Below are positions 51,977 to 62,519 of a DNA stretch of 64,000 bases, one piece after another (within the stretch, counting starts at the first letter, position 1; every line of letters starts with the position of its first letter). The position numbers were made by a program, and so were the translations under genes. The notes beneath the pieces were generated by a model. That model saw nothing but the letters and a program-made list of their open reading frames with translations. It was not told where the DNA came from and searched no databases. Source of the DNA: Megascapheus bottae (lineage: Eukaryota > Chordata > Mammalia > Rodentia > Geomyidae); NCBI GenBank assembly GCA_024803745.1, contig JANJXV010000161.1, forward strand, positions 942,001 through 1,006,000. Reading direction: 5' to 3'.

Positions 51977-52976
51977 CTACAGTATTCTTGGTTGGTAGTT
52001 ATTTGATATAAGGGCATGACATATATGCTTCCAGTCACTTCGTGCTTGCATGGTCTCTGCTGAGAAATCTGGGGTTATTCTGATTGGTTTGCCTTTGTAG
52101 GTTACTGATCCCTTTTCCCTGGCTGCCTTTAGGATCTTTCCTTTCGTTTCTATTGATCCAGTTCGGATCACAATGTGGCGGTGGGATGTTCTTTTCTGGT
52201 CAGGTCTGTTTGGGGTTCTAAAAGCTTCTCGTATCTTAATGGGCCTGCCATTCTGGATATTTGGGAAATTCTCTGAGATGATTCCCTGAAGTATATTTCC
52301 AATACCATTGACCTCTTTCTCCACGCCCTCCTCAGTACCAACTAGCCTTAAATGAGGCTTCCTAATTGTATCTTGGACCTCCTGAAGCGCTCTCTCATAT
52401 TTCCTAGATTTGGATTGACTCATTTTCTGTTCTTTATAATACCTAAATTATCTTCATCCACGGAAATTCTCTCCTCTGCAATGTCTAACCTGCTATCAAA
52501 GCTATCTACTTTATTTTTCATCTCCCTTGCTTCTAATTGCTCACTTTTGATGCCTTGCATCCCTTGTTTTAGATCATGTATGGATTTCTTTATCTCCTTG
52601 ATTTCCTTTTGAGTGGTTAGCTCAGTAGCTTTATTTTCTTTGGACATTTGCTGGAGTTTGGTCACGTTTTTATTTGTGGATTCTTTGAATTCATCCATCT
52701 TTCTTTGAAAAACCTTTATTATGGCCTCCTTTATGGCTTCTTCTTTTTCACTTATCACCTTGTTTTGCTTTCCTCTTGTTCAGGTATTGCTTCCTCCATT
52801 ATCTCTTTCTTTATATTTTCAGATTTTTCATTAATGATGTTTATCAATTGCATTTGTGTAGCAATTGGAAGACTCTCCTCTAGGTTTGCCAGTGACTGTT
52901 CCATTGTCTGTTTACAATGGGTGGAGGATGTTGTTTCTTGATTTGACATTTTTCTTGAGTTTCTTGTTCTGCCCAT
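51977..52976 (-). pseudogene. L1 ORF1, two frameshifts, copy 7
   Basis: Frames 52976-52755, 52758-52420 and 52423-51977. Private changes: KPHLRLVG, NGRPIKIREA and SSTHCKQ. The number of private changes is visibly higher than in the central units. Confidence 0.93.
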
Positions 52977-53637
52977 TTGAAAATGGGAGCAAGATTACTA
53001 CTAAATACGATTATAGTTTTTCAGATATAACCAACCTAGACCTCTGTCGCTGGCAGACACTAGATGTTCACAAGTTTTGATTGGTATTATCACTCTTTCT
53101 TTTTGTGCACTTACAGACCAGCCTAATACAACCACTGATAAGCGATTTATACCCAAAACAATAAGCCTCTCAATCCAATCTCTATTGTCTTTAAGTCCCT
53201 CTGAGCCTAGAGAATAATTAACCACCTACATATACAATATTGCTCAACAGACATCAAGTGTAGATCCGTGCAGTATAAGGGTTGAAAGACGAGCAGAGGT
53301 CCAGAGATAGAAAAAAAGAATGAGAGAGGTCAGGGGAGGTGCAAGAGGATTAACGTAGGAGTGTAAGAATAATGTAGTAATGAAGAAAATTATAGCATAA
53401 GGATAACTGACCTAAGTTGGTAAGTAGGTAGCATATTTGAGTACAAAGTTTGGAAAGTATTAGAATAAAACTTATGTGTTGCTGCACGACTAGCTCTTAG
53501 CCCAACCAGTGGCCTCACAGTGGACCATGGGATGGATCTGCTTTTCTTGTCTACGTTGAGGGAAAGGGGTATTTCACAAGATGCAGAAGCGAAGATTTCA
53601 GAAGCAAATGCTGTGAGAGAATTAGCTCGTAAAAAGC

Positions 53638-53845
53638 ATTTTTATTTTCTTTTATCTTTCTGCCAGTCTTGGGGCTTGAATTCAGGTCCTGAGCACTGTC
53701 CTCGGGTTTTCTCAAGTCTAGCCCTCTGCCACTTGAGCCACAGGGCCACATCTAGATTTTCTATCTATGTGATACTGAGCAATCAAACCCAGATCTTCAT
53801 GGATGCTAGGCAAGCACTCTACCACTATGCCAAACTCTCAACCCT
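53638..53845 (-). mobile_element. SINE dimer (minus) in the U7 spacer
   Basis: Same element with several private changes (CAGGTCCTGAG, CACAGGGCC). Confidence 0.75.
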
Positions 53846-53863
53846 GACATAGTAATTATAAAG

Positions 53864-53896
53864 TCATCATCATCATCATCATTATCATAATCATCA
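53864..53896. repeat. Interrupted TCA tract, U7
   Basis: Eleven triplet positions with TTA and TAA interruptions; the least pure tract. Confidence 0.9.
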
Positions 53897-54095
53897 TATC
53901 CAAATATCTTTTCTCCTACAAAGAATGAACACGTAACTGTGTCTAATGCTTTGTTTAATTTCACTAATTCTTCTGTGTTTTTCCCTCTTGCATTTTTTAC
54001 ACTTGACAGCAAAGCTAATCATCAGGAAAAAAATGATTAGGATACAGAAATCTAATAATATCCTAGTAGATTGACGTCAAAAATATGTGCAAGAT

Positions 54096-54290
54096 GCCCT
54101 GTGTGTTTGACCTAGTGGTAGAGTACTGGCTACCAACAAAAAGACTCAGGGTTGATTCCTCATTACCACATACATAGAAAACGCTGCAAGTGGTGCTGTG
54201 GCTCGGTGGGACAGCTAAAGCCTAAAGAAAGCCCAAGAACAATGTTCACACTCTGAGGTCAAGTCCCAAGTCTAGCAAAAACAAAAAAAA
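54096..54290 (+). mobile_element. SINE dimer (plus) in the U7 spacer
   Basis: The first monomer is rearranged around 54120-54150 relative to the others and has the more usual AGGGTTGATTCC B-box region. Confidence 0.72.
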
Positions 54291-54916
54291 TTCGACAAGG
54301 GGCAAAAAGCAGGCAGAGAAGGCACTGTGAAGCAAATGTTTTGTAATGGATGAGGGCAATATTTACCCTTAAGTCTGGATCTTACCTAAGAAAGGCTCCT
54401 TGAGCCTGAGACCAGACTGGTAGTTGGGCCTAGTGGAAGACATTGGGATTGGACAAATAAGGTGTGCTGTTTACTACATCCACATGTATATTGTGATATT
54501 GGAGGAGAGATACAGCCTCCAGTATGTCTTTGGTGAGGTCTTTTGTGAGCAAGGATCTTTGGTCATTGGGCCCTGAAAGGTGACCCTGCCTCCCTCACAA
54601 TGGAACAGAATATGGAACCCTGGTAACCAAGCCACTGTAACTAACAACCAGCTCAAGCCAGCTCACTTGGCCTGTGGCTCAGGAGGAAGAAAGATGTTGC
54701 TGTGCTGTTGCCAAAGGTCAGGAAACTCGAGTCTCAGGCATGGAAGTTGTGGATGTCTTACTCGAAGATGTACATGCTAGATCATTGCCAAGCCACAAAT
54801 CCAGTATAACAGAACTTTCTCTAAGAAGAAGGCCAGGAAAATCCAGGGCAACTAGATGAGGTAAATTTCTAAGAAGAAATGTATTTGAACCCATCATCCT
54901 CCCTACACACTACAAC

Positions 54917-57196
54917 TTTCTTTTTTTTCAGTTTTTTATTGTAATTAGTAAAAGGGTTAGATGATATTTGCCAGATAGAAGATGCATTAATTCACATACA
55001 TTGATACCCTTTCACATGTCTTGGTACCCATTTCCCTCCAACCCCACACCCCCCACCGGTCTTGGTTTTCCCCCTTCCCTATCAAATTTCAAATATCCAA
55101 ATACAAATAAATTCAATATATAAGATAAAGTGAGATACTATACCAATATGGGATAACCAAGGGACAGCAAACGAGATGAGAGACAACATAGTACATTAAG
55201 GACAACAATCATTCATTATATGGCTTTTGTGTCAATATCCTGGAGGTCCTTTCAATTAGCTTCACATTATGTGGCCTTATATATGGCCTTTTGCTCTATT
55301 GACAATCTCTGTTAGTAGAGCCCAAGGTTTCTACTGATTATGACGAATGAGGGAAATCACTGAGACTAAGTTCCTTTGAGTCTGGCTTACTTCAATTAAT
55401 ATGATTTGTTCTAAGTCTTTCCAGTTCCTAACAAATGGGGCGATGTCATTCTTTCTGGCAGCAGCATAGAATTCCATTGTGTACAAATACCACAACTTGT
55501 TGATCCACTCATCAACTGAGGGACATCTTGGTTGGTTCCATGTCTTTGCTATGGTGAATAGTGCTGCAATGAACATTGTTGTGCTAGTGGGTTTAGTATG
55601 CCCTTGTTTCTGGATTGTTCGGTAAATGCCAAGTAGTGGAATTGGTGGGCCATAGGGGAGTTGTATGTTTAGCGTTTTGAGGCACTGCCGCACTGCTTTC
55701 CATAGTGGTTGAACGAGTTTGCACTCCCATCAACAGTGTAGTACTGATCCCTCCTGACCACATCGCCTCCAGCATCTGTTGTCATTCATTTTCCTGATCC
55801 TGGCCATTCTAACTGGAGTGAGGTGGAATCTTGGAGTTGTTTTGATTTGCATTTCTTTTATGACCAGAGATGTTGAGCATTTCTTCATGTGTCTATAGGC
55901 AATTTTGTTTCTTCTTCAGAGAAGACTCTCTTAAGTCTTTGGCCCATTTTTAATGGGATGGGTGTTACTTTGGAGCTGAGTTTTGGAGTGATTCAATTTT
56001 TTGAGTTGTTGATATATTTTAGATATGAGGCCTTTGTCCGTTGTTTGGGTGGTGAAGATCTTCTCCCACTCTGTAGGCTTCCTGATTAGTTTACTAGCTA
56101 TATCCGTTGCCATACAAAAGCTCTGCAGTTTAATGCAGTCCCACTTATCCAGCATTTCTCTGATTTGTTGTGATTCTTGGTCCTTATTAAGAAAGTTTCG
56201 ACCTGTGCCAAGGAGGCCTAGTGTATCTCCTATTCCTTCCTGTAAACTTTTCAGTGTGTCAGCTTTTACCTCCACGTCTTTGATCCATTTGGAGTTAATT
56301 CTAGTGCAAGGGGACAAAGAAGGATCCAACTTATTTTTCTGCAGGTGTTTAACCAGTTCTGCCAGCACAACTTGTTGAAGAGGCTATCTTTCTTTCATTC
56401 TATTTTTTGGCTCCCTGGTCAAAGATTATGTGGCCATAGGTCTGTGGTTTAATATCTGGGTCCGCAGTTCTACTCCATTGGACTTCAGGCCTGTTCTTGT
56501 GCCAGTACCAAGCTGTTTTGAGAATTATAGCTCTGTAATAGAGTCTTAAGTTTGGAATTGAAATTCCTCCAGCGCTGTTCTTTCTGCTAAGAAGTGTTTT
56601 TGCTATACGGGGTCTTTTATTATTCCATATGAAATTTTGAATTGCCTCTTCTATTTCTTTAAAGAATGACATTGGGGTGTTGATTGGTATTACATTGAAT
56701 TTGTAGATAGCCCTTGGCAAGATTGTCATTTTCACAATGTTGATTCTTCCAATCCAGGAGCATGGGAGGTTTTTCCCTTTCCTTAGTTCTGCTTTTATTT
56801 CCTTTTTTTAGGGTTTTAAAGTTTTCATCTAAACGGTCCTTTACATTCTTAGTTAAGCAAATTGCTAGGTACTTTATTTTCTTTCAGGCTACTGTGAAAG
56901 GAATTTCTTTCCTGATTATTGCCTCGTACCTCTCAGTGTTGGCATAAAGTAAGGTAGTTGATTTGTGAGGGTTCATTTTATGGCCTGTTACCCTTCCAAA
57001 TCTTTGAATCAGCTCAAGGAGCTTGGGAGTAGAGTCTATAGGATTCTTTAAATACAGAATCATGTCATCGGCAAAGAGGGATAGTTTTATTTCCTCTTTC
57101 CCTACTTGGATCCCCTTTATGCTTGCTTCTTGCCTTATTGCACTGCCTAGGAATTCTAGTACTATGTTAAAAAGGAGTGGAGGGAGTGGGCATCCT
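54917..57196 (-). mobile_element. L1 copy 8 (U8), cut inside ORF2
   Basis: It has the tail complement and 3' UTR, but the array stops at 57196 inside the reverse transcriptase region, so ORF1, the endonuclease and the start of the RT core are missing. The cut is an abrupt change to unrelated sequence. Confidence 0.95.
55331..57196 (-). pseudogene. L1 ORF2 3' part, most decayed copy
   Basis: Only short pieces remain open: 55693-55331, 56368-55931 and 56735-56400. The breaks are several single-base losses and gains, for example in the runs near 55905, 55930, 55950, 56330 and 56805. Substitutions are clearly denser than in U2-U7, as expected for an edge copy that no longer exchanges with its neighbours. 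The usual ORF2 stop is kept at 55331. Confidence 0.92.
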
Positions 57197-57214
57197 GAAT
57201 GCTACCCCCTAGTA

Positions 57215-57385
57215 CTTTAATGCAAAGCTTTGGGCTGTGGCATTTTAAGCACAATTCAACGCTCTGTTTTTTGCTGGTTAATTAGAGGTAAAAATCTTAT
57301 GGAATGGATTGCGTGGCTGATTTTGAACTGGAATGCTCAGTTCTCAGCTTATCTTGAGTAGCTAGGATTACAGTACTTTTACAAC
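57215..57385 (-). mobile_element. SINE remnant beside the array end
   Basis: On the minus strand this resembles the second monomer and linker of the dimeric SINE (GGTTAATTAGAGG at about 57279, and the GAGTAGCTAGGATTACAG stretch near 57357). The tRNA-like monomer is poorly preserved. Confidence 0.55.
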
Positions 57386-57699
57386 ATGTATGCTCATACA
57401 CATTGCTTCTGATCCAAACACTCATTGTTCAATTTAACTAACAAGATGTGAGGAACGATGATTGACTGTAATTTACTAGATGGGATTCTAGTGAGTATAT
57501 ATTTCCACTTCCACTCTGAAGCCAGGGAAATGTTTCTGGTACATGTTTCAACTATCTCCCAAAGAGGAAATAATATGTGAGTACGTTTGGTAGTATTTCA
57601 GATAGGAGATGGACTTTGGTGTTTGGAACCTGTTGGGCAGAGTGTATCAGCTGGGCTGTGATAACAGAGATGATGTTACAGACAGTAATATCTTCATCC
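57386..57699. other. Right flank, no gene recognised
   Basis: No repeat or gene that I can name. Confidence 0.45.
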
Positions 57700-57780
57700 C
57701 AGACAGACTTAATCCAGATCCTTGGATTTCAGGCCTTGAGTAGATAGAATTACAAGTGTGAGCTGCCACCACCACCTGGT
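57700..57780 (-). mobile_element. SINE fragment (second monomer)
   Basis: Short minus-strand match to the non-tRNA monomer (CTTGAGTAGATAG, ACAAGTGTGAGCTGCC). The rest is missing. Confidence 0.5.
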
Positions 57781-58477
57781 TCATTTTGGAAACCTTAATT
57801 GCTTCTCATTTGTTCCTTTCCTTTTTTGGAAGATTGATCTAAGCTGGCTGATTGTGCATCACAATGAAGTGATTGGCCTCAGGAATTGCAAATATTTGTT
57901 TCATCAGCACGGAATGAATGAAAGTTGATCTAAACCCAATAGTATTTTCCTTCTGATAAATAGGGAACTTACTTATATCATTTTTCCTTGCCTTTGCTTT
58001 CCCAAAGCAAACAACATGTTTCTTAAAAACTATACTTCATGAGAATATTATAATTAGAAGCTATCTTCTGCACACTTCAGAATAGTCCTTGCATTTATAA
58101 ACTTATATTACAATATTAGGTAGAAGAATGGTGACTGTTAGTTTCATAACTACTTCATATGTTTTACTCTTTAAGGCTCATTAAGTCAAGAAGGGATTAA
58201 ATACATTTATATAATAGTAGAACATAGCTCCTGCTGATTTGATGTGTGTGCAGATGATACACAGATTTATTAGGATTACTCAAAAGTTTTCTTCAAATTT
58301 TCAGTAGTAGACTGCTATGCTAACTGGTAGGTGATAGTAATGATGCTGAAATTCTATGAATCAGCTATGAAGCAGAATTTCAGGGGAGAGTATTTGCTAG
58401 GGACTTAATTTCTAAGACACATATCAAGAATATTGAACTATAACACCAAATGATGGACGACTCAGCGTCACATTTTG
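57781..58477. other. Right flank, no gene recognised
   Basis: AT-rich DNA with no recognisable feature. Confidence 0.45.
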
Positions 58478-58700
58478 TTGTTTTATGCAAGTCCTGGGAC
58501 TTGAACCCAGGGCCTGGGAACTGTCCTTAAAAGTTTTTTTTTTGCTTCAGGCTAGTGTTCTACCACTTTATCCACAGCTCCACTTCCAGATTTTTGGTAA
58601 TGAACTGTAAATCAGAATATCATGCAATTTGTTTGGGCTGGATTCAAACCTGATTCTGTGTAGATAGGATTCCAAGTGTGAGCGCACAGAGCCTGGCTAG
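58478..58700 (-). mobile_element. Dimeric SINE
   Basis: Both monomers are present on the minus strand. The tRNA-like part is at 58485-58590 with a B box (complement of GGGACTTGAACCC), and the second monomer ends near 58698. A T9 run sits inside the tRNA-like part (58536-58544). Confidence 0.72.
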
Positions 58701-58715
58701 TATCATTCATCATTC

Positions 58716-58940
58716 AAGTCATGGGACTGCAATTCTGCACCTGGGTCTTGTCACTGAGCTTTTCAGCTCAAGACCACTGCCCTATCCCTTGAGCCATAGG
58801 GCCACTTCTGGGTTTCTGGTGGTTAATTGGAGATAAGAGTCACATGGACTTCAGTGCCCAGGCTGACTTTGAACTGCTATCCTTGGATCCCAGCCTCTTG
58901 AGTAGCTACATTTACAAGTGTGAGCCACCATACCCGGCTA
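58716..58940 (-). mobile_element. Dimeric SINE
   Basis: Full-length minus-strand dimer directly beside the previous one. The linker contains GGTTAATTGGAGATAAGAG and the end is GTGAGCCACCATACCCGGC. Confidence 0.75.
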
Positions 58941-58944
58941 AATT

Positions 58945-59170
58945 ATTTTTTAAGTTAATTTATTTTGTTAAGTCAATATATAGTTGGCATACGGTTACAT
59001 AAGTAATGAACATATTTCTTAAGAAAATTGTTATCCCCTCCCTCATTTTTCTCTGTTTTCCTACCCTCAGCCCCCTCTCCACCCAGATTGTTCAGTTCAT
59101 TTCCGTTTAGTGTCTTCCAAGTATCACTGTTCAATTGGTTCACCCTTTTTCCTTTGTTTTTTTTTTTTTT
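58945..59170 (-). mobile_element. Possible degraded L1 3' UTR
   Basis: A T-rich start, a GGTTAC segment and a pyrimidine-rich CCCCTCCCTC stretch come in the same order as in the L1 tails at 60.7 and 61.4 kb. No coding part follows. It ends in a T-rich run at about 59157-59172. Confidence 0.35.
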
Positions 59171-59365
59171 ACCATTTTATTATACCCTCTCCATTCCCCA
59201 AATCACATAAACCTATGTACAAGACACAGGGTACCCGAATTCAACACAGTGACTACAGAGAATAAAACTAAAGGGAAAAAGAAGAAAAGAGGTAAAAAGC
59301 AAAGAAAATGAAAGAACATCATACAGTACCTTAGAATCAACAACACTGAAAAAACAAAACATAAA

Positions 59366-59513
59366 CCTTGGGCTGAAAATGAAGCTTGCCTAGCATGTAT
59401 GAAACCCTGGATTCCATTCCTCAGCACCACATAAACAAAAAACTGGAAGTGCCACTGTGACTCAGCTGGTAGATTTCTTACGTTCAGCACAGAGTGTCTC
59501 CAAGTGACAAAAA
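59366..59513 (+). mobile_element. SINE, two tRNA-like monomers
   Basis: First monomer at 59366-59440 with GGATTCCATTCC at the B-box position; second from about 59441, with a weaker B box. It is similar in plan to the dimers in the array spacers. Confidence 0.6.
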
Positions 59514-59594
59514 TCTGTCACATTTAAGTCAGGCTTCAAAACTTTGCTAGGAACCAGTTATGTGATTTGTAATAAAGTCCAGTTTTCAAAAAAT

Positions 59595-59836
59595 CACTAG
59601 CCAGGCGCTGGAGGGTCATAATTGTCATTCTACTAGCCAGGGAGAAGGTGATTCAAAGCCTTTGCAAGCAAAAAAATGAAAACAAAAAAAATGTAAGATT
59701 CTACTCTCCACTTATCCACCCAAAAACTAAGTGGAGTTGTGGCTAAAACTGGTACAGCATTAGCCTTGAGGCAAAAGAACTAAGAGACCTTGCCCAGGTC
59801 CAAAGTTCAACCTCCCCACCAAGAAACAAAAAAGAA
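59595..59836 (+). mobile_element. Dimeric SINE
   Basis: It begins with CCAGGCGCTGG (second-type monomer, about 59599-59665). An A-rich linker and a tRNA-like monomer (59730-59820, B box AAAGTTCAACC) follow, then an A-rich tail. Confidence 0.7.
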
Positions 59837-60389
59837 GGAGTCCAGATACCTTAGTTTAAAAAGTATATCTGGATATCTTAGTAGATTTTTCTGATCTTTC
59901 CTCATTCATCTGATGGAACCACATAATCTTGATCCTGATCTGACTAAGAGCCTGCATTGTGCTTAATAAATTCATTCCACATATTCCAGTAGAATCTGGA
60001 CAGCTAACAGCCACTTACCAATGCTTTATTCTACGTTTAGGCCAGTATGTCTTCATACCATCTACACAGTCAGCTATATCATCTTTCCAGAAGTATCATT
60101 GAGTGTAGAACACTCAGAACTAAAATAATTGCATAAAGATGTAATAAAAACCCTTGATTCATTAAGAAAATTTCTATACCACTTAGAGCAAGTACATTAG
60201 TGGTATTTACCTCTAGCCTCTTTTTTAAAAAAATTAACATTGAATTTTACATCATATTTCAAATGTCATGTTTAACCAACAAGTATTCAAGAAGGGAATC
60301 GCTATACAATCACTGGCACATAGATTTTAGAATATAGTAAAAATTAAGCTGAGTCTTTGTATGTCATAGATACAGATTAATCTATAATA
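59837..60389. other. Right flank, no gene recognised
   Basis: AT-rich sequence; nothing I can support. Confidence 0.45.
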
Positions 60390-60630
60390 AAACACATGTC
60401 TATAGAGTGTATAGTCTATCCTAGATTTTTATGTCTATGTAGTTATGTTTATATCTCCAAAATTATGTCCAGAACTTTGGGTATCAACTATTCAATCATC
60501 GCTCTACTACCATTTGAAACTACTATCCATATATTAATGATATCATGTACCTTTTGTTCCTTGGTCTTGACTTATCTCACTCAACAGGATTCACTCTAAT
60601 TTCATCCACTACCCCAAAAATGCCATTATT
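60390..60630 (-). mobile_element. Old L1 fragment, left part of a nested set
   Basis: The stretch TCTCACTCAACAGGATTCACTC and what follows (about 60576-60630) resemble the end of ORF2 of an old L1 type, not the array type. It appears to continue at 61149 after a younger insertion. Confidence 0.5.
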
Positions 60631-61148
60631 ATTTTTTTCTGTGCAGATCTTCTTTTTATGTATTTATATTTATTGTAATTTATAGAAGGGTTACATTATA
60701 TTCACCAGATAGAAGGTGCATTACTTCTAAAACTTTGATACCCCATGTAATGATATGGTCCCCATTTCCCTTCCCCTACCCCCATTCATGTTCATTTCCC
60801 CCCTTCCCTATCCAATTTCAAATAACCAATTAGGCACATATGAAATATATCAGAAAACAAGGTGAAATATTGTAACAATATGATATAACCAAGGGATAGC
60901 AAAAGAGATAAGAGATCACATAGTTCATTAAGGACAACAATCACTCATTATATGAGTTTTGTTTCTTTATCTTGGAGGTCCTTACATTTAGTGTCATACT
61001 ATTTGTCACGATGTCTCTAGATTTTGTTCTATTGTAAATCTCTGGTAGCAGAGCCCAAGGTTTCTACTGAATTTGACAAATGAGGGAGACTCTTGGGCCT
61101 ATGTTCCTTTGAGTTTGGCTTACTTCAGTTAATATGATTTTTTTCCTT
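60631..61148 (-). mobile_element. 5'-truncated L1 insertion, 3' UTR plus end of ORF2
   Basis: A T-rich tail complement near 60632-60675, then a 3' UTR clearly related to that of the array (GGGTTACATTATATTCACCAG, then ACCAGATAGAAGGTGC), ending just inside ORF2 near 61140. It is flanked by imperfect direct repeats of 30 bases (60601-60630 and 61149-61178, 27 of 30 identical). Confidence 0.75.
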
Positions 61149-61222
61149 TTCATCCACTTCCCCGAGAATGCCATTATTTTATCTTGTCGGTTGGCTATAT
61201 ATCATTCCATTGTGTGTGTGTG

Positions 61223-61275
<53 letters not shown>

Positions 61276-61327
61276 CACATTTTTTGTAGTAGGGCATCTG
61301 GTTGTTTCCATCATCCAACCTCATTTT
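61149..61327 (-). mobile_element. Old L1 fragment, right part of a nested set
   Basis: It contains CATTCCATTGTG followed by a long TG tract and then TATCACATTTTTTG and CATCTGGTTGTTTCC, the order found near the end of L1 ORF2 on the minus strand. Confidence 0.5.
61211..61273. repeat. (TG)n microsatellite
   Basis: About 31 TG units with a CGTT interruption near 61223, apparently grown from a TGTG site in the old L1. Confidence 0.95.
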
Positions 61328-61345
61328 CTACAGATATTTTTATAG
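61328..61345. repeat. Target-site duplication, left copy
   Basis: CTACAGATATTTTTATAG; 16 of 18 bases match the right copy at 62475-62492. Confidence 0.75.
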
Positions 61346-62474
61346 TCTCTTTTTTATTTTCAGGGTAATGTATAGAGGGGTTACGATTACATTTACAGGT
61401 AGTGGACTGCATTACTTCTCACACATTTATTCCACTCCACATGTTTTTGTCCCCAGTTCCCTCTCCCCTCCCCTTCCCAATCATCTTGTTTCCCCCCTTC
61501 CCTTTCCTATTTGACATAAACAAATAAACATATATACAATATGCCAGGGAAAAATCAGATACAGTAACAATCTGACATTAACCAAAGGGCAAAATAAGAG
61601 ATGAGAAATAACATAGTAGATTAAGGACAAAAATCACACAAGATTAAGAGCAACGATGACACAAGATATAGCTCTTTTTCCCATATCCTAGAGATCCTTT
61701 CATTTAGTCTCATCCTATATGACCTTATATACCTAGGTTTTTGAGTTATTGTAATCCTCTGCTAGGAGAGTCCTAGATGTGAACTAATTATTACAAATGA
61801 GGGAAACCATTGAGCTTATGTTTCTTTGGGTCTGGCTGCTTCACTTAATATGAATTTTTCCAAGTCTTTCCATTTCCTTACAAATGGGGCGATGTCATTC
61901 CTTCTGATGGCAGCATAGCATTCCATTGTGTATAAGTACCACATCTTCTTGATTCAGTCATCTACTGAGTGGCATCTGGGTTGGTTTCATATCTTTGCTA
62001 TGGTAAATAGTGCTGCAATGAGCATCATTGTGGTAGTGGCTTTAGTATGTCCTTTTTTCTGGACAATTGGGTAGATGCCAAGTAGTGGATTTGCTGGATC
62101 ATAGGGGAGCTCTATGTTCAGTCTTTTGAGGAACCACCACACTGCTTTCCGTAGTGGTTGAACGAGTTTACACTCACACCAACAGTGTAGGTGTGATCCC
62201 ACCTGGTCACTTCCCCACCAGTATCTCTTATTAGATTTTTTGATAATGGCCATTCTGACTGGAGTCAGGTGGAATCTCAAAGTTGTTTTGATTTTCATTT
62301 CCCTTATTGCTAGAGATATGGAGCATTTCTTCATGTGTCTAAAGCCCATTTTAATTTTTTCTTCAGAGAATACTCTTTTAAGTCTTTAGCCCACCTTTTA
62401 ATAGGATGGTTGTTTCTTTGAAGATTTGTTTGGGAGAGATTCATTTTTTTCAGCTATAGATATATTTTAGATAA
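61346..62474 (-). mobile_element. 5'-truncated L1 insertion
   Basis: Tail complement near 61349-61361, a 3' UTR with the C-rich block at 61450-61505, the end of ORF2, then truncation at about 62474. It is related to the array L1 but well diverged, so it is a separate insertion of an older relative. Confidence 0.85.
61800..62474 (-). pseudogene. L1 ORF2 C-terminal fragment
   Basis: An open frame at 62349-61987 (120 codons) shows the conserved [14 protein letters not shown] and CECKLVQPL stretches of the ORF2 C-terminus. The Cys-rich cluster is damaged (YWWG for CWRG). A TGA replaces a Trp codon after LFTIAKI, and the remaining C-terminal sequence continues to about 61800 out of frame or after the stop. 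Confidence 0.82.
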
Positions 62475-62492
62475 CTACATATATTTTTGTAG
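62475..62492. repeat. Target-site duplication, right copy
   Basis: CTACATATATTTTTGTAG, the partner of 61328-61345. Confidence 0.75.
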
Positions 62493-62519
62493 AAAAAAGA
62501 ATGGAAGCCATCATGCTGG

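Larger units (their letters stand above)
47484..52976 (-). mobile_element. L1 copy 7 (U7)
   Basis: Tail complement near 47487-47507; ORF2 stop at 47902. The last copy that still has both ORFs. Confidence 0.95.
52977..54916. other. Spacer of U7
   Basis: The most diverged spacer, especially 53880-54130. Yet the 61-codon frame (54674-54859) differs from U1 only by a silent base. The leader frame is at 53001-53225. Confidence 0.7.
3309..57196 (-). repeat. Tandem L1-containing macrosatellite, 7 full units plus part of an eighth
   Basis: The motif TATGACGAATGAG, or TATGATG in two copies, marks equivalent points at 3312, 10741, 18189, 25611, 33029, 40456, 47910 and 55339. The periods are therefore 7429, 7448, 7422, 7418, 7427, 7454 and 7429 bp. 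Units: U1 3312-10740, U2 10741-18188, U3 18189-25610, U4 25611-33028, U5 33029-40455, U6 40456-47909, U7 47910-55338, U8 (partial) 55339-57196. All are head-to-tail. The repeated block includes one minus-strand L1 and the same non-L1 spacer each time, so the mechanism is DNA duplication. Homology starts at about 3309 just past the ORF2 stop, so U1 lacks an L1 3' UTR. It ends at 57196 inside the reverse transcriptase region. Confidence 0.97.

Noticed and set aside
3309..57196. Array as a cluster of independently inserted L1 elements
   Set aside because: Identical spacers, identical SINE insertions and shared lesions exclude separate insertions.
59028..59210. 60-codon Phe/Pro/Ser-rich frame
   Set aside because: It is a translation of a pyrimidine-rich, T-run sequence, probably an old L1 tail.
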